Origin: Neofusicoccum parvum
Lineage: Eukaryota > Ascomycota > Dothideomycetes > Botryosphaeriales > Botryosphaeriaceae
Length of the DNA stretch: 64,000 nt
Direction: 5' to 3'
Assembly (NCBI GenBank): GCA_020912385.1
Contig: CP087208.1
Location: 372,001-436,000, forward strand
The notes below the pieces were generated by a model. It ran no database searches and was not told where the DNA came from. It saw nothing but the letters and a program-made list of their open reading frames with translations. A program made the translations under genes and the position numbers. Below are positions 20,194 to 30,561 of this stretch, one piece after another. Each line of letters opens with the position of its first letter. Position 1 is the first letter of the stretch.

Positions 20194-20293
20194 TGATGAG
20201 GACGAGACTCGAACTCGCGCGGGTTGCCCCACCAGGAATTGTTGTTAAGAGTACACCTTAACCTGGCGCCATAACCAACTCGGCCACCTCACC
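20194..20293 (-). tRNA. tRNA-Leu (anticodon AAG) with an 18-nt intron
   Basis: On the minus strand a seven-pair acceptor stem (GGTGAGG with CCTCATC, one G-U pair) and discriminator A bracket the gene. The D arm contains TGGCCGAGTTGG, a perfect A box. The anticodon stem CCAGG/CCTGG closes a seven-base loop TTAAGGT once the intron is removed. A type II variable arm (GGG-GCAA-CCC) and a T loop TTCGAGT follow. The anticodon AAG is at 20259-20257. The intron (about 20255-20238) contains CTTAA, complementary to the anticodon-loop TTAAG, as expected of eukaryotic pre-tRNAs. A Pol III terminator follows. Confidence 0.9.
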
Positions 20294-20548
20294 CGGAGCG
20301 TTGCGAATCTAGAGACCCGCGCGCGACTTGTGAGAAAAATCCCGCCTTGTTCTCCCTATGCTCTGACGTGCTTTCCTCTCTCGAGATCTACTGGGAGCGC
20401 AAGTGAACTGGCAGGCTCAACTAAGGACCGACAAGTCTGTAGCCAGCCCGTGGATCACCAGTCGGCCGATCTTTCTTTCGTCAGGGAAGTCGTAGTACTC
20501 TACACTTTTGGGTATTATCTACTCCGCCATAACTACAGCCCCCTGAGG

Positions 20549-22485
20549 TCATGTCGGTCTCCTCAACGGGTGTGCCTCCGTGTTCAGCACGTATTCGTCC
20601 AGACTCACAACATCTGGTTCCGAGAATAGCAGATAGAAGTATTTGAGCGTCTCGGCGGTCCAGAATGACTCCATCCGGTCTGACTTGGGTGGGTCATCCG
20701 TAACGCAATCATCAAGCCCAGCGTGCGCGATATCGGTCCTGGTGAACTGGATGATCTTGCTGAACATGTTCCAGGCGCGCTCGCGGAGCGTCTCGTCGCC
20801 GGTGATTCGGTAAAGGATGAAGATTGACTCGATGGCCTCGGGGCTGGCGACTTGTCAGGACTGTTGTGAAATGGGAGCAGATCCGAACCAAACTTACCGG
20901 AGGATATACCGCGCATCATCGATCTTCGCCACGCCTTCTCGTAGATGCTTCTCGTCCACCACAGCCCTTGGATCCACGCTGTTGCCGTCCTGCGAATACG
21001 CCCTCTCCACCGCTTCCAGCCACTTCTGCTCGTCCCAAGCGCAGTTTGCTGCATCCTCGCAGGGCACCGTGTGCATCACCTCCGGCATGATGCCATTCGG
21101 ATTCGTCTCGTACGCCCACAGACATCCCTCCGTCAGCTTCCTCCCCACCTCGACGTCGTCCGGGTTGTCGAACATCTTCCCGGCAATCCCAAACATGCCT
21201 CCCGCGAAGCACGCCAGATGCTGGTTCTTGGGGTCCAGCCGCACGCCGCCCTCCTCCGCCACGACATCCCCCACAACCAACATGTTCCCCTCAGCCCTCG
21301 CCACGGGCCTGTAAAACATGTGCTCCTTCATCACCCTCGCCGCCTGCTCAAACATCTCCCTGTACTGCACCGTCGCGCCGCCCAGCAGCGCGTGCATCTT
21401 CGGCAGGTACTCGTACAGCGAGTCCGCCATCCCGCCAATCGTGAACAGATTCCAGCCGTTCGCAAAGTTCTCCAGATCGCGCGCGTTCACCGCGACGGGC
21501 CACATGCCCGGCAAACGCGTCGCACCCTGGCTCGCCGCAAACGCGTCGGCAACGCGCTGCCCGGCGTCGAAGAAGCGCGCGTCGCCCGTCGCCTGCGCCA
21601 GGCGCGTGAGCTCGAGCACCAAGCTGCCCAGCTCGGCCGACAGCGCCGCGTCGGAGGGCCCGTCGTTGCCGCCGCCGCCGGCCGCCCTGCGGAAGTCCCA
21701 GCGGGTGACGGGCATGCGGTTGGGCGTGTCGAAGGCGGCGAGCAGCATGGTGCCCAGCTGCCACGCCTTGCGCAGCAGGTCCTCGCGGCCCGACAGGTCG
21801 TGCGCCGCCAGCAGCCCGCCCAGGTGCCGGATCGTCGTCTCGAAGACGTTGAGCGCCGGCAGCGAGCAGGCGCTCAGGTCGAGCGCGGCCACGGCGGCCG
21901 CCGCCGCGGCCGCGAACTCGTCTTCCAGCCCCATGATCCAGAGCGTGTCTGCGAGCGGCGGTCAGTGGCCGGAGGCGCCGGAGCGTCTTTCGGCGAGGAC
22001 GGGGATTGGGGGAGGGAGGGGGGGAGCTACTCACCGAGCGAGTCCACGAGCGTGGCCGCCCAGCCGCCGAACGCGTCCTGCGTGCCCCCGGAGAGGGGGG
22101 CCACTTCGTCCTTCAGCCACGCGTGCTCCTTGTATCCCGTCCACGCGTGGAGGAACTCCGACTTGACCGCCTCGCGGCGCTCCAGCCGCACCTTGCGGGC
22201 CTCCTCGCTCTCGGGCGCGAAGTCATGCTGGATGCGCGGGATCTCGGCCACGCCCGTGGGCAGCGGGATCAACGACTCGACCGGATGCCGTTGGGCGACC
22301 TTGCTCCAGTGGAACTTCCCATCGGCGGGGTCGGCGAACTGAGACGCGCCGCCGGCGAGGGCGCTGAGCGGTCCTGGTACTACTCTGTATGAGAGTGGCA
22401 GGCTGTGGAAGACGATGAGGCTGATGGCGAGGAACGCAGTGCACGGGAACAGCAGCTTCCGCAGTGACAGCGTCGAAAGCAACAT
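20549..22485 (-). CDS. Class I alpha-1,2-mannosidase, GH47
   Basis: Three exons: 22485-22035, 21948-20898 and 20843-20549, giving 598 residues. Intron 1 (86 bp) is GTGAGT...CGCAG. Intron 2 (54 bp) is GTAAGT...CTGAC...CCAG. Residues 8-32 (RKLLFPCTAFLAISLIVFHSL) form a single membrane anchor, so this is a type II ER/Golgi enzyme. GH47 hallmarks are DAFGGWAATLVDSL, TLWIMGLEDEF, FETTIRHLGGLLAAHDLSG, LRPEAIESIFILYRITGD, RMESFWTAETLKYFYLLFS and the terminal NTEAH, whose Thr binds the catalytic calcium. A VPC/ANC cysteine pair probably forms the conserved disulfide. The enzyme trims alpha-1,2-linked mannose from N-glycans. Exon 2 is very GC-rich and carries an alanine run (EFAAAAAAAVAALD). Confidence 0.95.
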
Positions 22486-23386
22486 GGTGCGGCTGGCGCA
22501 AGGGAAACTTGTGCCAGTTTGTGGACTGGCGATTGTTCTGTAGATGGACTCACTGGGCCGCAAAGGTTTGGGTCAGAAGCGGCTGAGCGGCAAGACGATT
22601 TAAGCTACATTCAGGGGCTGTGATAGCGCAATCGCATCGACATGGGTGTACGGCTGCTGCTTTTTTAAGTCGGCGCGTTGGGAACATGCAGTTAAGCGCG
22701 CGGAAATCGGGAGTGCGGCACAGAATGTCTTCGCCCCCCACAGCGTGTCTCCGGATCACCCCGTCACCTGCTCTGATTGGGTAAAGCGCATAATTCCAAG
22801 AAATATTTGGAGGCACTATAAGCGAGTGCTTCCGAAGCTTTGGAACTGCTCTACGGCGCGGGCTTGAAGTGTATGTTGTTCAGCCCACATCTTTGGATGT
22901 GCCTTCAGCTGCCATAAGACCATCCCTGGCCAACTCAACAGCCAACATCCTGAGCCCCCTTGACTCAAAGGACCTATTGCATCATAGTAAGTGTCTCACC
23001 AAATATGAACCTTATGGACAGGGGAGTGTTTGTTACCGAGTTCGTCCCAATTGTGGAATAAGTTGCTTTGCCCCCGAGGCTCCGCCTAAAGTATGTCTTG
23101 AACGAATGATGGAATACATACCGCCACTGCAGCAGATTATTTGAAAGTACACAAGCCACTCTATGATACCACCGGGTATGCCCCGTCCAGAGCCTGAAAA
23201 TGCCACACAAAAAATCCAGCAAAGCATCCACCACCGCTCTTGATACTCCATGCCTGTCCCCATCTTCACCGATAAACATACGCCTCTCCATGCTACCGTG
23301 ATTCTCGTCAAACCCGTTATCCGGATGCCGCCGAACTGAGATGCATGAAACGTCGAAAAGAAAATTTACCCCGACAATGATATCAT
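22486..23386. other. Intergenic, GH47 promoter and BRCT gene 3' flank
   Basis: About 900 bp of near-average composition. The short frames here (for example 22646-22867 and 22869-23144) have no recognisable protein features. Confidence 0.5.
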
Positions 23387-25636
23387 TCATGACCCGCTCT
23401 TCCTCTTCCTTCCGCCTGCTTGACCCTTGCCCTTCTTCTCTCGGCCGCTCAGCCGAATCTTGAACTCCTCGTTCTCGATGTCTAGGAAGCCACGAAGGAC
23501 GCTCATGGAGATGAGGTCTTTGGTGTAGCACTGACGGCGTTCCTCGTCTTTGTCAGTGCCGCTCAGCGTCATGGCCTCCAGGTCTCCATGCTCGGACGCG
23601 AGGATGATGGTGTTTTCCGTATGCTTGTACTCTCTCGCCGCTTTAGAGATGACCTTCGCACCGGCTGCCTTCAAGATCTTCTCGACATCTCCGTAGCCGC
23701 TTCCGTACTCTTTCTTCAACGCAGGCGTGATGAAGAAGGTTCTATTCTTGAAGAGTTCTGCCCGATCGATATCCAGAGTCTCACTCACATCCTCCTCATT
23801 ATCCCCCCATTCCCATTCTTTAGGTGCATTCAGCGGGGGGAAAGAAGACGTGTCCAGTAGCTTTCCAGTTTGCACACTCTTGTTCAGCCAATTATCAGAC
23901 ACGATAGACTTTCCGAAGGCGAGACCGAGCAAGAGTTTAGCGCTTTTCACGAGCGCACCGCTGGCGGATCCAATACAGACGACATCACAGCCCTTTTCCG
24001 TGACTTTGTCAACAATCTGCACGCCCTGCCTTTTCAAGAACTTCAGAGGCGTGTCGCGCTCAATGGTCTTCGTGTTGCTAAATGCCACGCGTGGTGCTTT
24101 TCCGCGGTATGTTGCTTCAGATGAAGCTTTGATGGGCTTCCGGGAGCTCTGAGAACTAGTCTGGGTAGCTGCCGGGGTGCTTTTCTCTGAAATATCCGCC
24201 GTGCTCCGCTTCGCTGGTATAGGTATCGTACTTGCTGGTGTCCTGTCGATGCGAACCCGGATGCTTGAGGCAAGCGAATCTTGAGACTCGTCCTGTTCCT
24301 TACCCTTCCGGCTCTTTTTGCTTGGCCTGCTGGCTTGCGGGCTCTTCTCAGGAGAAGCCCTCTTCTTGCCGCGAGGCGCTGGGATACGAACTTCCGGCTG
24401 GAGTCTGGCTCGCAATTCCCTCTTCGGGTTCACTTTCGGTGTCTCCGTATCTTCGCCCAGGTCGATATCTTCGCCGGCATTGGAAGAAGGATCTGCAGAA
24501 GGACGGGGCGTAGTGGAATAATTTGCAGAGGAATTTGCGTCCTCCATCTCCATGTCGCCCGTATGTTGAACAGCCCCGCCATCAGATGCAGACGTAAACG
24601 AGGCAGCCATTGGGGTTCCGCCTGTCACACCATTATCCTCTTCCGGGGCGGTAGATGGCATGGTGTTCTCATTCTCATCCTCAACCCTACCCTTATTCCT
24701 GCCATCATTCGCATTCGCATTCGTGTTCTCATTCTCGTTCTCATTCGCGACCTCCACCTCGCTCTCCACCTCCGAAGCTGTCGTTGCCGCGGATCCAAGT
24801 TCCAGAGATGGCATCTTGGCCCTGGGCTTGGGTGCATCCACAGATCTCTCAGCGAACGAGTCCTTGATAGCGCTCGGCGTGCTGACATCCGTGCTGACGA
24901 GATCCTTGGGGTCCGCCATGTCGTATGGAACGCTGTCCTCCATGAGCGGGATCGGCGGCAGCTTGCGGTTGATCGCCGGCGTCTCGGCAACAACTTGCAT
25001 CTGCGAGCCTGACTGTGTGGTGCGGACCGGCGTTGTGGATCTGAGCGCGGAGGAAGCCTGCATCGACCGCTCGACCTGAACCCTGGTCCTCTCCCTCGGC
25101 GGCTTGACATTGTCCGGGCGAGTCCTTCGGGTTGATGTGTGCGGTCCCTCCTTCTCTTGCGTCTCCGGAACCTCGTCTTCCGCGTCTTCGTCGGCGGTTT
25201 GGGGAATGGACGAGTCGACCTTGACATCGTCTTCAACCTTTAAGGTGAGAGCAAACTTGAGCTTGCCTTCAGAGAAGCGGACTTTGTCACCTTGGCGCAG
25301 GAGAATGGTCCAGGTATGCTTCTCTGTCGACGCAGGTATTTCAATGCCGTGGCGTCGATGGTTCGGCAGGGATTCGGCGCCTGGAGATTGGATGGTGAAG
25401 CCGCTGGTCATTGCCTCGAACGCCATGTGCCGGCCGTCGACTGTGATTAGGGCCAGGCATCCCGGTCCCGGGTCTGGCGACAGAGGCGCGGGTCCAAGCG
25501 TTATTTTACCGCGTTCGTCGCGTAGAATGCGCGTAGTGCTGTTCGTGACTTTGTACTGCCCATGAAGCTCAGATAAGGCAGACAAAGCTGCCGCCGAGGC
25601 ATCGCCTAGCTCCAGAGTTATAGTGGCGCCGGACAT
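23387..25636 (-). CDS. Tandem-BRCT protein, probable DNA-damage/chromatin mediator
   Basis: Single exon, 749 residues. Residues 1-135 are beta-rich, ending LRQGDKVRFSEGKLKFALTLKV, which could be a divergent FHA fold, though the canonical FHA Gly-Arg and Ser-x-x-His motifs are not obvious. The middle (about 135-505) is disordered and acidic/Ser-Thr-rich, with TQ and SQ sites and a run of Asn/Glu repeats. Two C-terminal BRCT-like repeats follow: about 512-600 (VAFSNTK ... DVVCIGS ... SIVSDNWLNKSVQTGKLLD) and 624-725 (LFKNRTFFITPAL ... ILKAAGAKVISKAAREY ... DLISMSVLRGFLD). The tail is basic (KKGKGQAGGRKRKSGS). N-terminal beta domain plus C-terminal tandem BRCT recalls MDC1/Mdb1-type gamma-H2A readers. 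That role is inference. Confidence 0.85.
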   Translation of the reverse strand: MSGATITLELGDASAAALSALSELHGQYKVTNSTTRILRDERGKITLGPAPLSPDPGPGCLALITVDGRHMAFEAMTSGFTIQSPGAESLPNHRRHGIEIPASTEKHTWTILLRQGDKVRFSEGKLKFALTLKVEDDVKVDSSIPQTADEDAEDEVPETQEKEGPHTSTRRTRPDNVKPPRERTRVQVERSMQASSALRSTTPVRTTQSGSQMQVVAETPAINRKLPPIPLMEDSVPYDMADPKDLVSTDVSTPSAIKDSFAERSVDAPKPRAKMPSLELGSAATTASEVESEVEVANENENENTNANANDGRNKGRVEDENENTMPSTAPEEDNGVTGGTPMAASFTSASDGGAVQHTGDMEMEDANSSANYSTTPRPSADPSSNAGEDIDLGEDTETPKVNPKRELRARLQPEVRIPAPRGKKRASPEKSPQASRPSKKSRKGKEQDESQDSLASSIRVRIDRTPASTIPIPAKRSTADISEKSTPAATQTSSQSSRKPIKASSEATYRGKAPRVAFSNTKTIERDTPLKFLKRQGVQIVDKVTEKGCDVVCIGSASGALVKSAKLLLGLAFGKSIVSDNWLNKSVQTGKLLDTSSFPPLNAPKEWEWGDNEEDVSETLDIDRAELFKNRTFFITPALKKEYGSGYGDVEKILKAAGAKVISKAAREYKHTENTIILASEHGDLEAMTLSGTDKDEERRQCYTKDLISMSVLRGFLDIENEEFKIRLSGREKKGKGQAGGRKRKSGS

Positions 25637-26297
25637 GGTGGTGGGAGGTTTAGGATGCGGGCATGGGGAGGAAAGAAAGAAAGAGTTGGGATAAGCAGGT
25701 AGGCGCGCGTTCCGCGAGTTACGCCACCTCGCGCGGCCATGTGATCATTACGTAATACACGCTCGCTCCTCTTCGCCAGTCCTGGAAGGAGGGCAACAAG
25801 CGGCAGGCAGCAGCAGAGGTACATACTGATAGGCGAGTCTGGTAAGCACATCAACGAATCAGGATACCCCAGCTCCCTGTCAGTGCTACACAGTTAAGGC
25901 AGAATCTCAAAAAATCGGATTGGTGACAACTACTAACAGCCAGCAGAACCGCTGCCTGAAAAGAACCCATATCAATCCCCCGCCCATCAACACGACCATG
26001 CTAGTTTCTCGTTTGCTCACTGGCCCACAAACAAATTTGCCGTGAGAGCCCTGTTTCAACCATCAACTCTGCCCGTGCGCGGAAAAACTGTATAATTTGC
26101 CGGAGCCGCTTGTGAAGAGATGTAAACTTGTCTGCTAAGAACATAGACTGAGAGCTAAGCTCTCATCACTACCTAGCCTTTCTGATTTGGAAGGGTGCTT
26201 GACTTGATCGGGAACGGATTCGAGCTAATAAGGACACGGTGTGCAGACAGGCTGTGTGTGCGCCGAGAGATTGGGAAAGAAACAAGAGACTAGCAAC
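25637..26297. promoter_or_regulatory. Upstream region of the BRCT gene
   Basis: About 660 bp between the BRCT gene start and a possible tiny gene. No conserved frame or RNA gene is seen. Confidence 0.4.
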
Positions 26298-26621
26298 ATG
26301 AGCGACCAGTGGGTACGTTGAACGAACTCCCAATCGACATCTTTACCTTATCTCTTGCACCATCTTGCTTCCTCAGCGGGGTCCCTAAGACGGGCGGCCG
26401 ATGCCATCGATCCATCATCCTGCTGCCGGAACTGCTGTTGCTTTGCTTGCGTTCACTCGAGCGCATTCGATTTCAGTTGCCGAATTGTGGGCGAATTGCA
26501 GGCAGCGAAAGTAGTACTTAGCGCCGGAGAGAAGTGGGCCAATGCGGCCCATCTGCCCTCTTCCTTTCAAGACGCTGCCGCTGGTGGTCTGACGCCGAGC
26601 GATCAAATTTCTGGTTCGTAA
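26298..26621 (+). CDS. Possible tiny two-exon gene, 44 residues
   Basis: An ATG in good context (CAACATGAGC) opens MSDQW and meets a strong donor GTACGT at 26313. Joining 26298-26312 to 26502-26621 (acceptor TTGCAG) gives in frame MSDQW, then AAKVVLSAGEKW and a tail ending LTPSDQISGS before a TAA. The second exon reads like a soluble amphipathic protein end rather than GC-rich noise. The 189-bp intron is long and other acceptors (26380, 26476) exist, so the structure may differ or the gene may be spurious. It ends 84 bp from the upf1 stop codon in convergent orientation. I do not recognise a family. Confidence 0.3.
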
Positions 26622-26705
26622 ACTGCTTGGCTGCGCATCTGCGATTGATTCGACCGCAGATCAACATTTAATGTCGAGAACCTAGCCCATTGCGCTCGAT
26701 GCAAA

Positions 26706-29700
26706 TCAGTCGTAGCTACCCAAGCCAATCTGGCTGGCGAAAGCCGTCGAAACGCTGCGGGCATCGTCGTCCTCGACAGGGAAGCCCCGACCGCCAGGTC
26801 CGCGACCATAGCCAACAGGACCCGGCTGGCCACTGGACTCCACGTAACGCTTGAGACGGTCAGACTGGGAGAGCGAGGTCGGCTTTCCGATGTCATTGAG
26901 ACTGAGCCCAGCAAGGCTGACACCACCCTGTCCGGCGCTCTTGCTATCGACAACACTGCCGTTGGTATCGGTGAGCTCAGAGGCGGCGACAGACTCGCCA
27001 GCCACACTGCTGGCAGCACCGGGGCTCTTGCCATTCTGCTTTCCACCGGGACCGGGGGTGTTGCGCGCACCGGGAAGCGAGGGCCAGGCTTCCGAGAAAC
27101 CAGAGAACATAGGCGGATAGTTGGAGCTAACACCAACACCACCCAGGGCAGATGAATGGACCGAGGAAACGTCGTCTGGAATGTACCCAACAATGGAACC
27201 GTTGTCATTGTACTCCTGGCGCTTGTTGCCATTCATGTTGCGGCTGGAGGTCATGTTTGACGCGTGCTGGAATGCCATCTGGTAGCGCTGTGGGCCACGG
27301 TAGGTGGTCTTGGGCCGGCTGAATTGCAAGAGAGAAGTCTGAAGGTTGTTGAGGGGACCCTCGACCAAGCAGTTGCGCTCCTTGAAGTGCAGAAGCAGGT
27401 AGTGCCACAGCGGGTGCTTCGACAGAACCTTCGGGTTACCCAGGATGACAAGACCGTACTTGGCACGAGTCAGAGCAACGTTGAGACGACGTGGGTCGCT
27501 CAAGAAACCAATTCCCTGGTGGTCGTTGGAACGCACGCAAGAAAGGACGATGAAGTCCTTCTCACGGCCTTGGAAGGCATCGACAGAAGCTACTTCAATT
27601 TCCTTGTAGTTCTCCTTCTTGAAAGTTCCGTTGGCTTGCATAGACTGCACAACATAGCTGCGCTGGCCTTCGTACGGAGTAATAATACCGATGTCCTGGG
27701 GTTTGACACCTGCCTTGAAGAAGCGGGTGACAATCTTCTCGACATTCGCCGCCTCCGTGCGATTCAGGTAGGAGGTACCGGATGCAGAGATTTCCTCGTT
27801 ACCCAGGTTGGACCAAAACATCATCGGGTTGTCGACAACAGGCCAAGGGAAATCAACATCCCTGCGCATGCGTTGCTGCATGGTGACACCATTCTGCAGG
27901 GAGCCCTCGTAAAACATGTTTGAGGGGAATTCGGACAAGCAGGGATGCATGCGGTACTGCACCTGCAGGCGGATGGGAGCGCAGCCTAGGATGACAAGAC
28001 GTTCGAACAAGGATTGGTTCAGACCGGCCTTGGCAGCCTTCTTGTTCATGATGACAGGCCCAAGCTGTTGATGGTCACCGACCAAGACAACCTGCTTGCA
28101 GCCTAGAACAAGCGGAATCATACACTCAGGCTCGGCAGACTGGGTCGATTCGTCAATCAAAACTGTACGGAACTTGAACTTGGCCAGACGTGGGTCTCCA
28201 GCACCAACACAGGTGCAGCAGATGACATCTGCGTTGGTAAGAATCTCTCGCTCAGCAGCACGTGTCAACTGCTTGAATTTCTTCTCATCCTGGCTCGACA
28301 ACTCGCCCAGTTCGCTCTTCAGCTGGTTCAGCTTGTTGAGCTCGACATTGGTGTCGTTCATGCGGACCTGCTCATGGAGAGACAGGAAACCAACCGGAGA
28401 TTCGACGTCCTCCCTGGACTTAGCCGTAACACGGACTGTCTTCAGGCCGGTGCGATGGATACGCTCGCAAAGCTGGTCCACGGCAACGTTGGACGGAGCG
28501 CAAACCAAGACTTGGCCGCCGTTGATTTTGGCAAGGTGGTAGATGATAGTGGCCGAGGTAACCGTCTTACCCGTACCAGGGGGACCCTGGATCAAACTCA
28601 ACGGCTTCTGCAAAACGCTCTTCACAGCGTTGATCTGAGAGCTGTTGAGCTCTGGAAGACCCGGAACGCTAAACTTGCGCGGTAGCTGAGTCTTCATAGG
28701 AGCAGCAGCGACCTCGTGGCCGAGTAGTCGATGGAAGATGTAGCCAGAAACGCTCATCTCGTCAATAGCGAAGGTCTTCATAGCATGCTGCATGCGGTCA
28801 AAGGAAGTGGCCTTCCAGACATAGTCGGCCGTGAAATTGTGGGTGCACTCGGTAGGGACCGATTTGTGGTCACCCTTGGTGCGCAGCTCAATCGTGACCT
28901 CATCAGACTGATTGTTGGGGATCTTGATCACGTATCCCACGCCCTCCCAGTGGGGCCTCAATTCGCCAGTGTAGCGCAGGCGCATCTCGTCTCCCACGGC
29001 AAGCTTGACATCTCCCAGCTCCAGCTTTGGCAGGACGAAGCTGGCCAAATGCTTGTTGTTCAGACCAAAGTCCCAGCGCACAATTAGGCCATCCTGAGAC
29101 TGTGACTCCTTCAGCTTGCGGTCGTAGTCGGCCTCAATCTTAACCAATGGGCCAAAAACATTCTGGTACTGATAGGCATCATCGTAGCGGAGCAGAACCG
29201 GCGCGGGCTCGTCGTCCACTCCGGCGCCCTTCTCCAGATCGGCGATAGTAGCGCTGCTGTTGTCCTTCCACATTTCCTCCAATTTTGCAATCATCTGGGG
29301 GCTCAAGTGGCGGGCGCGTAGCTGTTCCTGGTCCGAGGGCTGAGACACAAGCCAGGGTAAAAAGGAGCGGTCCTCAATCAGCGGCTGCCAGCGCGACGTG
29401 TCCCAATTCATATCCTTGGAGGAGGGCATCGCGGCGCACGGCTGGCGGCAAAGCAGCACGACCACGGTGTCGGACTTGGCCGGGATGAAACCGAGCAGGA
29501 AGACATTCTTAGTTCCGCAGTTGTAGCACTCGAGCACGGTATCGCCGAGCGAGGATGAAGGGTGGAGCTGGACCTCCTTGTGGCGGGCGCGGACGAGGTG
29601 GTTGATGATGTGCGAGGAGGACGTGTTGCCGCGGGCGCTGCAGAACCATTTGCTGCAGCTCAAGCACTTCACGACACTGCTGGGGTTGTGGATGCCGCAG

Positions 29701-30020
29701 TACCTGGCGCGGAGAAGAGTCAGTAAAGGGTGCCAAAGCTCGGGAGGGCGGCGGGGAAGTTACGCGCAGGCGTGCGGCGGTAGTTCGACATCCTCGTCGA
29801 GCTTCTGTTGCTTGCCGCCAATCTGCATGCTGGCCATGCTCTCCATGTCGTCGTCGTCGTAGGTGTCGCCATCCTCGTCGTCGTCCATGCGGCGGCGGCG
29901 GCCGTTCAGGTTGGAGCGGCCGAGATCTCCGTCCAGGATGCTCTCGTCGTCGCCGGCGTTGATGGTGGAGGCCGAGTCGGAGACCAGGTGGTTGCCCAGG
30001 TGGGTGAAGGCGCCCTCCAT
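26706..30020 (-). CDS. upf1: Nonsense-mediated decay RNA helicase Upf1/Nam7
   Basis: Two exons: 30020-29764 and 29703-26706, giving 1,084 residues. The 60-bp intron has GTAACT...CTGAC...CCAG ends and interrupts the Cys/His domain at ACAYCG. The Cys/His-rich zinc region (about 85-200: [29 protein letters not shown]) binds Upf2. The SF1 helicase core shows GPPGTGKT (about 458-465), [28 protein letters not shown] (about 668), [11 protein letters not shown] (about 791) and [10 protein letters not shown]. The C-terminal 180 residues are Gly/Ser-rich with a few SQ sites. Upf1 recognises premature termination and triggers mRNA decay in the cytoplasm. The length agrees with the family. The start ATG lies 541 bp from the divergent imp4 start. 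Confidence 0.97.
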
Positions 30021-30561
30021 GATGGCGGGCGGGCCGGGGCGGCTCTTGGGGATGGGGTCGCGGGGTGCTGGGGAGCCTTCTGGATGCTGCGGAGAGGCAA
30101 AATCAGAGCTGCGGATTGCCGGTGGTGGGCAGAAGTCGGGCACGGGCCGCGAGGAGGGCTTCCTTGCAAGGCCAGCGCAGGACGGTGCGGGCGGCCGGCG
30201 GGGCACAGCTGCGGCTTGGGACGGCAAGCGGGCGGGCAGCCGGGGACAGGGCGCGCGACTGCCGTGGGATCAGTCGCAGCAGCGGCTTTGGCGGTGGTGG
30301 TGAGGCGTGAACGCAGCGCGGCGGGCGGACGCAGAAGGCGCATGCGGCGATCCGCCCCGGCAAAATCCAAAATCTGGGACGAGCCAAAAAGTTCACCACC
30401 TCTAGCTCCGCGGCCCTCAACCGCACCACCACCCCGCGCAGCCCGCCCGACCCTGCTGCAGCCTGCTCTGCCGCGCCTCCGCCTCCTGCCTCCTGCTGCC
30501 CGCGCATTGAGCTCGTCCTCGCCGCTGCCAGACCCCGACAGCGCCCGCCGCACAGCCCGCC
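30021..30561. promoter_or_regulatory. Bidirectional promoter of upf1 and imp4
   Basis: 541 bp between the divergent start codons of two RNA-metabolism genes. It is GC-rich and holds no TATA box that I can see. Confidence 0.7.

Noticed and set aside
20945..22342. 465-residue + strand frame
   Set aside because: Antisense shadow of the GH47 exon 2, His/Arg/Ala-rich.
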